NCBI GenBank assembly: GCA_017936265.1
Contig: JAGBFX010000060.1
Location: 62,001-126,000, forward strand
Direction: 5' to 3'
Length of the DNA stretch: 64,000 bases
Source: Bacteroidaceae bacterium
GTDB taxonomy: Bacteria > Bacteroidota > Bacteroidia > Bacteroidales > Bacteroidaceae
Under the pieces are notes generated by a model. It did not search any database. It saw nothing but the letters and a program-made list of their open reading frames with translations, and was not told the origin of the DNA. Shown piece by piece: positions 34,693 through 44,386 of this stretch (position 1 is the stretch's first letter; every line of letters begins with the position of its first letter). Both the position numbers and the translations under genes were made by a program.

Positions 34693-37600
34693 GTGCTGTT
34701 CCTGCAGTCCGATGTCGCCAAGCATCGAATTGCATCTTTTACCACAGACAAGATTGGCGAGCTCTACGGTATTCCGGCAACAATAGGCAGCATCGAGATA
34801 AAGAACCTCAACGAAGCGACACTCGAGAATGTACTCATCCTAGACCTTGACGGCGACACGCTCATCTATGCCAGGAGAGCAATGGCAAGCATCGAGCCTA
34901 CCAAACTGTTCGACAACAGGATACAGATAAACACTCTGGCGTTCGAGTCGCCCGACATCAGGCTCGACCGCCCCACGAAGGAGGCCCCCCTGAACATACA
35001 GTTCATACTCGACAGGATAAGTTCCGACGAGAAGAAAGAGAACAACACCGACCTAAGAATCAACCAGTTACTCGTTTATGACGCCAAATTCAAGTATGAC
35101 GTAGAAAATGAGAAACACATTACCGACAAGCTTGATCCGAACCATATATCAGTCAACGACTTCGCATGCAACATCTCCCTGAAGAACTTCAACAAGGAGA
35201 GCCTGAACCTGTACATACGTTCCATAAGCGGTGTGGAGAGGAGCGGTCTTGAGCTCGACAAGTTCAAGGCACACATAATCGCAAAGGAGAACGGAGTCAG
35301 ACTGACAGACCTCCTTATAGAACTGCCCGGCAGCAACATCTCATCACAGGGCATTGAGTTCAGCAACCTCAATGACAGCCTGCAACAGATTGGCATTGAC
35401 GGCGAGCTCAACTGCAGACAGATATCATTCGAAGACCTGAGCCCCATACTCCCTAAACTGTCGCTCGGACTGCCCGAGCTATCGTTCGACATCAAGGGCA
35501 AGATGAACAACGGTATCGCACAGGGAGAGTTCACTGTTGCCGCATCCGACAACTCTTTCAAGTTGAATGGCAACACAAAAGTGGTATCGCCGCATAGCGA
35601 TGAGCGCGAGATTGAAGCCACAGTAAGCACCCTGTTCATCACGGAACAGGCTATGGAAAAGTTATCCTCTCTTTATGGCGGAATACCCATGGATTTGCCC
35701 CGAAGAATCGGCGATACAAGCATAAGCGGCAATGTTTTCTATTCCAAGGACTCACTTGACGGAGATGCCGTCATAAACAGCAGGAGCGGCATCCTCAATG
35801 CCGATTTGCTCCTTGACAGCAGCGGCAACTACATGCTCACAGCCAACGGAAACGACATACACCTGGGCAGGATTCTGGACAACGGCAGTTTTGAGGAGTG
35901 CGACGTAAAAGCCACATCCAAAGGCAACATAAGACACCCCGGAGAGCTTGCCGACTTTGACATCGAGGTAAGTTCATTCAGATTCCTCGAATACACCTAT
36001 GCCCCCATAAGAATAGCGGGAAAAGCCAGCAAAGAAGGAGTGGATGCCACGCTCAACACCCATGACCCCAACGTAGCCCTATCGGCAACAATGGAGTACC
36101 GCAAAGAGCAGAGAGATGAGAAGATGTGGCTTACCCTCAATGTCGACTCCATAATACCCGACAACTTGAACCTGAGTGACAGATACCAGGAGTGCAAATT
36201 CGCATTCGGCATTGAATGCGACCATACGGTACGCCAGACAGGCAAAAGTATCACGAACATCAAGATGCGCGACTTTGTCTTCAATGACGGCAACGGAAGT
36301 GACAGGCTCAGGAACCTGCATATATATGATGACAATACCGAAGAGAAAAGGACCATAACAGTCAACTCGGACATACTCAAGGCCGACCTTGTTGGTAGTT
36401 TCAGCCTGTCGAGCCTGCATGAGAGTTTCCTGAGGATTGCCAATATCCATCTGCCCTCATTCAAGACAAAACTCAAGAGAAGAGCAAAGAGCAACAACTA
36501 CTATTACAGGGTTGAGGTCAAGGAGACAAGACTGCTCAACAAGTTGCTCGACCTGCCGTTCGCCATCAACGAGACATCAATCATCACAGGCTCATGTCTT
36601 GAGGACAACAACACATTCAGCGTTGAGGCCAACCTGAACAACATTGTCGCGGGAGGCACCCAATTTCGTGCAATAAACCTCAAAGGTTCATCCGACAAGG
36701 GGCAGATTGCCATTGATGCGAACATCCTCAAGCCTACAAAAAAAGGCAAGAAAGAATTGGACTACCGTGACACAAGCAGCGATGTAATGATAGGATTCCG
36801 TTCGACGCTACACAACGACACCATAAACAGTTTTGTCGACTGGAGCGACATAACAGAAAGTAACAAGAACAACGGTTCGGTACAGGTAGATCTGGTGCTG
36901 GAACTCGACAAGAGAAACAAACTGAATTTTGACGCAAGAATAATCCCGAGCCGTTTCACACTCAACGGTCAGGAATGGAACATCACGCCTGGAAGCATCA
37001 AAGGCAACGGTGACAGGCTCCTTGTCAACAACCTGCACATGTCAAATGCCGAGCAGAGCCTGAACATTGACGGTGTGGCAGGAAAGTTCATTGACGACTG
37101 CCTCAACGTCGAGATAAAGAACCTTGATGTATCGACCATTCTGGGACTGACCAATTTCCGGGTGTTCAAGTTCGGTGGCAGGGCGACCGGACGTGCCAGC
37201 ATGACAAGCGTGCTGCACAGCCTCGACGTTGACGGGCGCTTCATGATAGACAGTATGCTCATTGATGACGCACACATGGGTAACGGTGACATAGGCATCG
37301 GCTGGATGAGCTACAACAGTACACTCTCGCTCGACTGCGGAATCATCGGCAAGGAGAAGACCTCCAGAGTGTCAGGTTTCCTTTCAAGTCCAAGAGACAC
37401 GATGCTTCTAAGGATTGACGCCAATGACCTGAACATCGCATTCCTGGGCAACAAGATTGATGCATTCATCGGCGAGCCCACAGGTGTCGCCAACGGTACA
37501 GTGTACGTACTGGGCAAGATGCGCAAACTTGACCTTGCAGGAGCGGCAGCACTCGACTGCAGCCTCAAGGTAAAGGCCAACAACGTCACATACAACATCA

Positions 37601-39003
37601 ACGGAGACACCCTATACCTGCGTCCGAACACATTAGCATTCGATGATGTAGGCATTACCGACAGATACGGCAACCGTGGCAGGCTCAGAGGAAGCGTAAA
37701 CCACAGCCACTTCTCGAACTGGAGATGTGACCTGAATATCGATGCAGAGAACATGCTTGTATATGACACGAACGGTTTCGACAACATGCCATTCTATGGA
37801 ACGGCATTCGCTACAGGCACAGCCAACATCAACAGCCCGGGAAGCGGACTATACCTTAAAGCGAGCATGAGGAGCGAGCCGAACTCACACTTCTACTACA
37901 ACTCGACAAGCGCCAGCGGAGCACGCGACAACAGTTTCGTGACCTTCACGGACAGCAAGAAAAGCGGCACAAGGCGGAACAGCGATACCGCAGAAGAGAA
38001 GAACAACACCTATGCGCTCGTGACAAGCAAGCTGAACCTCGATTTCATGCTCGACATTACCGAGACATTCCACATCAAGGTATACACCAACCTGAAGACC
38101 GATGACTACATAGACTTCTATGGCCGGGGAACAATAAATGCCCTTTATGACGAGAAGAACGGCTTCTCCATGAAAGGTGGCCTGAACCTCGACCGCGGAA
38201 CATACAAATTCACAATCCAGGACATATTCCCAAAGGAGTTCAAGATTGAGAACGGTAGCACGCTCTCTTTTGACGGAGACCCGTTCAGGGCAGGTCTTGA
38301 CCTGAAGACCAAATATCTTGTGCCCTCGGCCTCACTCAGCGACCTGACTACAGAGACCACAAAGAACAAGACCGTCAAAGTAAACTGCGTCATGGACATA
38401 GGCGGCACGCTCGAAAGTCCCGCCTTGAGCTTTGACCTCGAGCTACCCGAAGGCAGCGAGGAGGAGAAGGAACTTCTTGCAAGCGTTGCAAGCACAAGCG
38501 AACAGAAGAACATGCAGTTCATCTACCTGCTTGGCGTAGGCAAGTTCTACACCTTCGACTACAACAACACAGGCAATGACAGCCAATCATCAACAGCCAT
38601 GGAGTCGCTTATCTCGAATACCCTTTCGGGACAGCTCAACAACATGCTCAGCCAGATAATCGACAACGACAACTGGGACATTTCCGGCAATTTCTCTACC
38701 AGCGAGAGAGGCTGGAACCGCATGGAGGTAGAAGGCATGCTGCGCGGACGTCTGCTCGACAACCGTCTGCTCATAAACGGCAACTTCGGCTACAAGGAAA
38801 ACCCCATAGCCAACAGCAACTTCATCGGAGACTTCGAGATACAGTGGCTACTGAACAAGAAAGGCAACATAAACCTCAAAGCCTACAGCAAGACAAACGA
38901 CCGCTACTTCTCAAAGACCAACCTCACCACACAGGGAGCAGGCATACTCTTCAAGTTCGACTTCAACAAATGGAGGTGGTGGAAGAAGGATGAAGAGCAA
39001 TAA
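34693..39003 (+). CDS. tamB: TamB-domain translocation/assembly module protein (start uncertain)
   Basis: This is a long AsmA/TamB-family protein: at least 1436 residues of beta-rich repeats ending in a DUF490/TamB domain (~1080-1436: LDFMLDITETFHIKVYTNLK, GRGTINALYDEKNGFSMKGG) and the barrel-like C terminus FKFDFNKWRW. Such proteins bridge inner and outer membranes for lipid transport or outer-membrane protein assembly. The first canonical start in frame is GTG 34693, but it cuts into a clear membrane anchor whose first half (KILKYISIIVALLIALLYSG) is encoded in the same frame from 34633. The open frame continues back to 34585, where a TAG lies after the ATG at 34546. No ATG, GTG or TTG exists between them, so the true start may be non-canonical or a frameshift may be involved. 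argF' follows 34 bases downstream. Confidence 0.8.
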   Translation: MLFLQSDVAKHRIASFTTDKIGELYGIPATIGSIEIKNLNEATLENVLILDLDGDTLIYARRAMASIEPTKLFDNRIQINTLAFESPDIRLDRPTKEAPLNIQFILDRISSDEKKENNTDLRINQLLVYDAKFKYDVENEKHITDKLDPNHISVNDFACNISLKNFNKESLNLYIRSISGVERSGLELDKFKAHIIAKENGVRLTDLLIELPGSNISSQGIEFSNLNDSLQQIGIDGELNCRQISFEDLSPILPKLSLGLPELSFDIKGKMNNGIAQGEFTVAASDNSFKLNGNTKVVSPHSDEREIEATVSTLFITEQAMEKLSSLYGGIPMDLPRRIGDTSISGNVFYSKDSLDGDAVINSRSGILNADLLLDSSGNYMLTANGNDIHLGRILDNGSFEECDVKATSKGNIRHPGELADFDIEVSSFRFLEYTYAPIRIAGKASKEGVDATLNTHDPNVALSATMEYRKEQRDEKMWLTLNVDSIIPDNLNLSDRYQECKFAFGIECDHTVRQTGKSITNIKMRDFVFNDGNGSDRLRNLHIYDDNTEEKRTITVNSDILKADLVGSFSLSSLHESFLRIANIHLPSFKTKLKRRAKSNNYYYRVEVKETRLLNKLLDLPFAINETSIITGSCLEDNNTFSVEANLNNIVAGGTQFRAINLKGSSDKGQIAIDANILKPTKKGKKELDYRDTSSDVMIGFRSTLHNDTINSFVDWSDITESNKNNGSVQVDLVLELDKRNKLNFDARIIPSRFTLNGQEWNITPGSIKGNGDRLLVNNLHMSNAEQSLNIDGVAGKFIDDCLNVEIKNLDVSTILGLTNFRVFKFGGRATGRASMTSVLHSLDVDGRFMIDSMLIDDAHMGNGDIGIGWMSYNSTLSLDCGIIGKEKTSRVSGFLSSPRDTMLLRIDANDLNIAFLGNKIDAFIGEPTGVANGTVYVLGKMRKLDLAGAAALDCSLKVKANNVTYNINGDTLYLRPNTLAFDDVGITDRYGNRGRLRGSVNHSHFSNWRCDLNIDAENMLVYDTNGFDNMPFYGTAFATGTANINSPGSGLYLKASMRSEPNSHFYYNSTSASGARDNSFVTFTDSKKSGTRRNSDTAEEKNNTYALVTSKLNLDFMLDITETFHIKVYTNLKTDDYIDFYGRGTINALYDEKNGFSMKGGLNLDRGTYKFTIQDIFPKEFKIENGSTLSFDGDPFRAGLDLKTKYLVPSASLSDLTTETTKNKTVKVNCVMDIGGTLESPALSFDLELPEGSEEEKELLASVASTSEQKNMQFIYLLGVGKFYTFDYNNTGNDSQSSTAMESLISNTLSGQLNNMLSQIIDNDNWDISGNFSTSERGWNRMEVEGMLRGRLLDNRLLINGNFGYKENPIANSNFIGDFEIQWLLNKKGNINLKAYSKTNDRYFSKTNLTTQGAGILFKFDFNKWRWWKKDEEQ

Positions 39004-39037
39004 ACAGGAACAACAATCAAGAACAACAATATAATAG

Positions 39038-39994
39038 ATGAGAAATTTCCTTTCGGTAAAAGATATCGGCAACCTTGACACAGCTGTCAAGGAGGCACTC
39101 GAGATTAAGGCCGACCGTTTCAGGTACAGCACTCTGGGGAAGAACAAGACCCTCATGATGGTATTCTTCAACTCAAGCCTGCGCACAAGGCTCAGTACAC
39201 AGAAGGCAGCCCTCAACCTTGGCATGAACGTCATTGTGCTCGACATCAACCAGGGCGCTTGGAAACTGGAGACCGAGCGTGGAGTAATCATGGACGGAGA
39301 CAAGCCCGAACACATTCTTGAGGCTATCCCTGTAATGGGAAGCTACTGCGACATCATCGGAGTACGTTCGTTCGCCCGCTTCGAGAGCAAGGAGGATGAC
39401 TACAACGAGACCATCCTCAACCAGTTCATAAAATACAGTGGACGCCCGGTCTTCTCAATGGAGGCAGCTACACGCCACCCGTTGCAGAGTTTTGCCGACC
39501 TCATCACTATAGAGGAGCACAAGACCAGGAAACGTCCTAAAGTGGTGCTCACATGGGCGCCCCACCCCAAGGCCCTGCCACAGGCTGTACCCAACTCCTT
39601 TGCCGAGTGGATGAATGCTGCTGACTACGAGTTTGTGATTACACACCCGAGAGGATATGAGCTTGCCCCTGAATTCGTGGGCAATGCACGGGTTGAATAT
39701 GACCAGATGAAAGCCTTCGAAGGTGCCGATTTCATCTATGCAAAGAACTGGGCGGCATATACAGGCGACAACTACGGCAAGATACTCAGCACCGACCGCT
39801 CATGGACCGTAAGCGAACGTCAGATGTCAGTGACCGACGATGCACACTTCATGCACTGCCTGCCGGTACGTCGCAACATGATTGTGACCGATGATGTCAT
39901 CGAGAGTCCCCGCTCACTTGTAATCCCCGAAGCCGCCAACCGCGAGATATCGGCAACGGTAGTACTGAAGAGGATTCTTGAAGGATTGAAATAA
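39038..39994 (+). CDS. argF': N-succinylornithine carbamoyltransferase
   Basis: The 318-residue transcarbamylase of arginine biosynthesis uses a succinylated ornithine in Bacteroides. The carbamoyl-phosphate loop FFNSSLRTRLSTQKAALN, RSFARF, EAATRHPLQSFADL and MHCLPVRRNM are all present. Length and numbering fit the B. fragilis enzyme, and residue 90 is Pro (DGDKP), the residue known to select succinyl- over acetylornithine; acetylornithine enzymes carry Glu there. It acts in the cytosol as a trimer. It is 34 bases after tamB and is followed by a bidirectional terminator; the other arg genes are not here. Confidence 0.93.
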   Translation: MRNFLSVKDIGNLDTAVKEALEIKADRFRYSTLGKNKTLMMVFFNSSLRTRLSTQKAALNLGMNVIVLDINQGAWKLETERGVIMDGDKPEHILEAIPVMGSYCDIIGVRSFARFESKEDDYNETILNQFIKYSGRPVFSMEAATRHPLQSFADLITIEEHKTRKRPKVVLTWAPHPKALPQAVPNSFAEWMNAADYEFVITHPRGYELAPEFVGNARVEYDQMKAFEGADFIYAKNWAAYTGDNYGKILSTDRSWTVSERQMSVTDDAHFMHCLPVRRNMIVTDDVIESPRSLVIPEAANREISATVVLKRILEGLK

Positions 39995-40030
39995 CAAAAA
40001 ATCAGCGGTATACCGCTGATTTTTTGTTAT
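39991..40030. terminator. Bidirectional terminator between argF' and rarA
   Basis: A perfect 20-bp palindrome (39991-40010 against 40011-40030) has A6 and T6 runs at the arms. It overlaps the argF' stop and the rarA stop codon. Confidence 0.9.
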
Positions 40031-41307
40031 TTCGAGAATGGTTTATCATCTCCCCAGCACTGCTGCATCCAAGCCTTGCTCTTGGCCTCGACAGGGTTCT
40101 CCTGCGGAATCCAGAAGGAGAATCCCTCACCACCAGCGGGCAGGAATTGCTGCTTGACAAAGTGTCCCGGGAAATCGTGTGAGTACTTATATCCGTCTGA
40201 ATATCCCAAATCGGCCATAAGTTTGGTGGGAGCGTTCCTCAGATGCAACGGCACAGGCAGATTACCTGTCTCCCTTACAGTCGCAAGAGCATTGTTGATT
40301 CCCATATAGGCCGAATTGCTCTTGGGCGATGTCGCAAGATAAACCGTCGCCTCGGCAAGAGGGATGCGCCCCTCGGGCCAACCGATTTTTGTGACAGCGT
40401 CGAATGCCGCATTGGCAAGCAACAGAGCATTGGGATTTGCAAGCCCCACATCCTCCGAAGCGGAGATTATCAGACGACGGGCAATGAAGGCAGGGTCTTC
40501 CCCACCCTCAATCATACGGGCAAGCCAATAGAGCGCAGCATCGGGGTCGCTGCCACGGATAGACTTTATGAATGCCGAGATTATATCATAATGCATCTCG
40601 CCGTCCTTGTCATAGGCAAGCGGGTTCTGTTGCAAGCATAGTTTGACCTTCTCATCGGTTATCACAACCGGCGACTCGGGGTCACTCTCCACAACCAGTT
40701 CAAGGATATTGAGCAGTTTACGTGCGTCGCCACCGCTGTAACGCATCATGGCTGCCGTCTCGCGCAACTCCACCCCACGGTTCTTCAGAGCCTCATCAGC
40801 CGTTATGGCATGGTTGAGCAGTTTCATCAGGTCATCGACCTCAAGAGACTTGAGCACATACAGCTGACAACGCGACAGCAGAGGGCGTATGACCTCGAAT
40901 GACGGGTTTTCCGTTGTAGCACCTATGAGAGTTACAGTACCCGTCTCCACCGCGCTGAGCAAGGAATCCTGCTGTGACTTGTTGAAACGGTGAATCTCAT
41001 CTATGAAAAGGATAGCTCCACCACGTGCGAACAGCGGCGAACTTTTTGCCTTGTCAATGACCTCGCGCACCTCCTTGACACCCGATGACACTGCATTGAG
41101 TGTGTAGAAAGGACGATTCAACTGATGGGCTATTATCTTCGCTATTGTTGTCTTGCCCGTACCCGGAGGGCCCCACATTATAAACGAGAGGATACGCCCC
41201 GAATCAATCATACGACGCAGCACAGCACCCTCTCCAACAAGGTGCTGCTGACCTACATAACCGTCAAAGGAGGTAGGACGCAGACGTTCCGCCAATGGTT
41301 GTGCCAT
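40027..41307 (-). CDS. rarA: Replication-associated recombination protein A (MgsA/WHIP/Rad17-like AAA+)
   Basis: The 426-residue AAA+ ATPase is recruited to stalled replication forks and related to clamp-loader subunits. It has GPPGTGKTTIAKI (Walker A), ILFIDEIHRFNKSQQD (Walker B), TENPSFEV and LLSRCQLYVLKSL (sensor/arginine-finger region), and the C-terminal tetramerisation half with YKYSHDFPGHFVKQQ. The length is normal. It stands alone, with convergent argF' downstream and fhs upstream on the same strand 93 bases away. Confidence 0.94.
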   Translation of the reverse strand: MAQPLAERLRPTSFDGYVGQQHLVGEGAVLRRMIDSGRILSFIMWGPPGTGKTTIAKIIAHQLNRPFYTLNAVSSGVKEVREVIDKAKSSPLFARGGAILFIDEIHRFNKSQQDSLLSAVETGTVTLIGATTENPSFEVIRPLLSRCQLYVLKSLEVDDLMKLLNHAITADEALKNRGVELRETAAMMRYSGGDARKLLNILELVVESDPESPVVITDEKVKLCLQQNPLAYDKDGEMHYDIISAFIKSIRGSDPDAALYWLARMIEGGEDPAFIARRLIISASEDVGLANPNALLLANAAFDAVTKIGWPEGRIPLAEATVYLATSPKSNSAYMGINNALATVRETGNLPVPLHLRNAPTKLMADLGYSDGYKYSHDFPGHFVKQQFLPAGGEGFSFWIPQENPVEAKSKAWMQQCWGDDKPFSK

Positions 41308-41400
41308 AGAATATAATAACTTGAGCGAACACCGCCCCGCTTGACGCGAGGCAGTGTATCTTCAATCAATAATAAGAAATAGTCAAGGTATCTTAAGCGA

Positions 41401-43062
41401 TCAGCTGAGACCTACAATCTCCCCATCGACAAAATCAATATGGTTGGCCTGCGGGTCCTTCGGTAATCCGGGCATGCGGATAATGTCACCGGCAATGGCA
41501 ACAATCATCTCGGCACCGGCATTGAGCACTACGTCACGAATCTGCAGGTTGAAGCCCTTGACTGCACCATACTGCTTGGCATCGGCACTGAAGGAGAACT
41601 GAGTCTTTGCAATACATACGGGGAACTTCGCAAGGCCATACTTCTCGGCAAGCTTTATGCGGTCGAGTGCCGGTTTCGCGAATGTCACAGATGCCGCGCC
41701 ATAGATATTCTTCGCAACCTTCTCAATCTTTGTCTGGATGCTGTCCTCATCATTGTATGTGAACTCGAGTTTCTTGGACGGATTGTTCTCTATTGTGTCA
41801 ACGACAATCTGCGCCATCTCCATGGCACCCTCACCACCCTGGGCGAATGCGTTGTTGATAACGAACGGCAAGCCGAGCTCTTTCTCGCAGTGCTCACGCA
41901 GCAATGCCATCTCCTCATCGGTATCAGTAGCGAAACGGTTGAACACCACGACTACCGACTGGCCGAACGAGCGCAGGTTGGCAACGTGACGGTCGAGGTT
42001 GGCAAGACCATTGCGAAGGCCATCCATATCAGGCTCCTTGATCTTGTCAAGTTCAACACCACCGTGCATCTTCAAGCCCTGGGCTGTAGCCACGATTACA
42101 GTTGCGTCTGGCTGCAGACCGCTCTTGCGGCAGAGGATATTATAGAATTTCTCGGCACCGAGGTCAGCTCCGAAGCCAGCCTCCGTGATTGTATATTCGC
42201 TGTGCGCAAGCGCCATCTTTGTTGCGAGCTGTGAGTTGCAACCGTGAGCGATATTGGCGAACGGACCGCCATGGATGATAGCAGGAGTGTTCTCGGTAGT
42301 CTGCACAAGGTTCGGCTGGATAGCATCCTTGAGGAGCACCATTATTGAACCGGCAACGCCAAGGTCCTTCACTGTGAAAGGCTCGCCCGCATATGTGTAG
42401 CCGAGCATGATGTTCTCGATGCGGCGGCGAAGGTCGGCCTCATCGCTTGCAAGGCAAAGTATCGCCATGAGCTCCGAAGCGGGAGTGATGTCAAAGCCGG
42501 CCTGCTCAACGAGTCCGTTGGTTGCCGGACCTACACCTGTGATTATCTGGCGCAAAGAGCGGTCGTTCACATCGAGTACTCGACGCCAAAGAATTTCCTT
42601 GAGACCGAAGCCCTCCTTTGCATGCTGGTAGAGATAATTGTCGAGCAGTGCTGAAATCATATTGTGCGCCGATGTTATCGCGTGGAAGTCACCTGTAAAA
42701 TGGAGGTTGATTTTCTCCATAGGAAGCACCTGTGCATAACCGCCGCCGGCAGCACCACCCTTCATGCCGAAACAAGGACCTAGTGAAGGCTCGCGCAATG
42801 CGACAACAGCCTTCTTGCCTATTTTGTTGAGACCCAGCGCAAGACCGATAGAAACGGTCGTCTTGCCTATACCGGCCTTTGTAGCAGTGATTGCTGTAAC
42901 AAGAATCAGCTTACCTTTCTGCTCCCCGATAAGATTAAGGGGCAACTTTGCTATGTACTTGCCATAATGTTCAAGGTCGTTGGCATCAATGCCTATCTTG
43001 GCAGCCACGTTCTCAATGCGCTCAAGCTTGGTTTCATGAGCAATCTGAATGTCACTCTTCAT
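41401..43062 (-). CDS. fhs: Formate-tetrahydrofolate ligase
   Basis: The 553-residue enzyme makes 10-formyl-THF from formate, THF and ATP. It has [21 protein letters not shown] (P-loop-like), [23 protein letters not shown] and [15 protein letters not shown], all strongly conserved in the family, and the C-terminal [14 protein letters not shown]. It functions with the folate cyclo-ligase at 8.8 kb in supplying one-carbon units, and in fermenters it uses formate. A -7-like TATCTTCG is upstream. Confidence 0.96.
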   Translation of the reverse strand: MKSDIQIAHETKLERIENVAAKIGIDANDLEHYGKYIAKLPLNLIGEQKGKLILVTAITATKAGIGKTTVSIGLALGLNKIGKKAVVALREPSLGPCFGMKGGAAGGGYAQVLPMEKINLHFTGDFHAITSAHNMISALLDNYLYQHAKEGFGLKEILWRRVLDVNDRSLRQIITGVGPATNGLVEQAGFDITPASELMAILCLASDEADLRRRIENIMLGYTYAGEPFTVKDLGVAGSIMVLLKDAIQPNLVQTTENTPAIIHGGPFANIAHGCNSQLATKMALAHSEYTITEAGFGADLGAEKFYNILCRKSGLQPDATVIVATAQGLKMHGGVELDKIKEPDMDGLRNGLANLDRHVANLRSFGQSVVVVFNRFATDTDEEMALLREHCEKELGLPFVINNAFAQGGEGAMEMAQIVVDTIENNPSKKLEFTYNDEDSIQTKIEKVAKNIYGAASVTFAKPALDRIKLAEKYGLAKFPVCIAKTQFSFSADAKQYGAVKGFNLQIRDVVLNAGAEMIVAIAGDIIRMPGLPKDPQANHIDFVDGEIVGLS

Positions 43063-43105
43063 AAATATATGCTTTTATAGTTTAAAATTCTTTCTTTCCG
43101 TCTTG

Positions 43106-43113
43106 CGAAGATA
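43106..43113 (-). promoter_or_regulatory. Possible -7 box for fhs (TATCTTCG variant)
   Basis: One base differs from TAnnTTTG; it is 44 bases before the ATG. The same octamer recurs upstream of manC, the T9SS plug gene and tRNA-Arg. Confidence 0.35.
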
Positions 43114-43176
43114 ATAAATATCTCTTGAAAAGTCAGCAGAATCGTTTTTTTATTTGCCCTACCCTTTTGACAGTCA

Positions 43177-44247
43177 TTATTTCTGCAGGAATTTTACCAC
43201 TGCATTCTCAAATTCTTCATGTTCACCGACAAAGCGGGAGAGCAAGCTGTTACAACTATTACAGAATGTTTTATAATCTAATTTCGAAAGAAACTCCATC
43301 AACTGTGAATCAAGATTACCGCATTCTTTTACCACTACTCCCAATCCATATTCCTCAACATAAGATGCCTGAGTAGACCCAGCAGTCACTATTACCGGTT
43401 TCTTATGTATCAGGGCAAGATAGAAGCGATTCGACATTATGACCGAATGCTCATTATTCATCGGGAAAAATATATTGATGAATGTTGCCCCTGATACAAT
43501 CGCTGCCTCATCCTCTTTCTCATAGAACCCCGAAAACTCGACATTCTCAATATCATTAGCCTTTGCATACTCCTGCAAAGCAGTCTGGGCTTCACCCCGC
43601 CCCACGAAACGCATACAGAACCGTTTGTCATTCGCCAACGCGGAAAGGACCTTTACATTCGAATTGAAATTACGCACAGAACCTACCGTCAGAACATCAC
43701 ATATTCCATCCCTTTGCAACGTACACAAAGATGGGGTTTCCAAAGAGCGACGCGCTTCATCTATACAGAAATTATGTGACACATAATAATTATAGGATAA
43801 TGGCAAGAAGCACCTGAATCCGGGAGAGGAGATAACATTGCATGCACTCCCCGACAAGGCCAGTGAGTAGAATGGCGAAAGTAGTGGATGCTGTTCAACA
43901 GAGAGATCACGGTAATCCAGCATATAACGTCCATTGTACTTTTTGCTCAGGAACAATGAAAGCAGAATAGCCAAATGCGGCCCCGACACAATAACCTTGT
44001 CATAGCCGTTTGCCTCTATCCGTCTTTTTATAAAACATGCATACCTAAAATAGTAAACAGTCTTTACTAACGGATTCCCAAGCTGAGTCCCAGCAGAACT
44101 GAACGCATGTGCACCATCTCGGTCACTGCCATCCCTGTCCCACAGAATCACATCATACTCGCACCCGAGTTTTTCAAGGATGCGGATGTATGTATTTACA
44201 TATGGACACACCCATCTGTTTCCAAGTATGACTATAGCTACTTTCAT
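43177..44247 (-). CDS. Glycosyltransferase, GT-B fold (GT4-like)
   Basis: The 356-residue protein starts MKVAIVILGNRWVCPYVN and has a second Rossmann half with VLTVGSVRNFNSNVKVL, MRFVGRGEAQTALQEYAK and GATFINIFFPMNNEHSVIMSNRF, ending with a KPVIVTAGSTQASYV-like donor-binding region. It should transfer a sugar from a nucleotide donor to a polysaccharide or lipid-linked acceptor in the cytoplasm. Donor and acceptor are not predictable. I chose the ATG at 44247: the upstream part of the long frame encodes improbable hydrophobic residues and overlaps the glnS promoter. It is not in a glycan cluster, which is slightly unusual. Confidence 0.8.
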   Translation of the reverse strand: MKVAIVILGNRWVCPYVNTYIRILEKLGCEYDVILWDRDGSDRDGAHAFSSAGTQLGNPLVKTVYYFRYACFIKRRIEANGYDKVIVSGPHLAILLSLFLSKKYNGRYMLDYRDLSVEQHPLLSPFYSLALSGSACNVISSPGFRCFLPLSYNYYVSHNFCIDEARRSLETPSLCTLQRDGICDVLTVGSVRNFNSNVKVLSALANDKRFCMRFVGRGEAQTALQEYAKANDIENVEFSGFYEKEDEAAIVSGATFINIFFPMNNEHSVIMSNRFYLALIHKKPVIVTAGSTQASYVEEYGLGVVVKECGNLDSQLMEFLSKLDYKTFCNSCNSLLSRFVGEHEEFENAVVKFLQK

Positions 44248-44345
44248 AAATGAGACATCGCTGTCGAATGACAACATACAAGGACAAAGATAAACAAAAA
44301 AAACAATATTCAGCCATAGCTTATGGATTTTACAAATTAATTGAC

Positions 44346-44353
44346 TATATTCG
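44346..44353 (+). promoter_or_regulatory. Possible -7 box for glnS (TATATTCG variant)
   Basis: One base differs from TAnnTTTG; it is 41 bases before the glnS ATG. Confidence 0.3.
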
Positions 44354-44386
44354 CAAGTTAAAATAGCGAAATAACATATAATAGAT

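Noticed and set aside
34554..34850. Alternative 98-codon frame at the start of tamB
   Set aside because: It is in another frame from the TamB anchor and encodes no domain. It is only relevant as a possible frameshift partner, reported as a finding.
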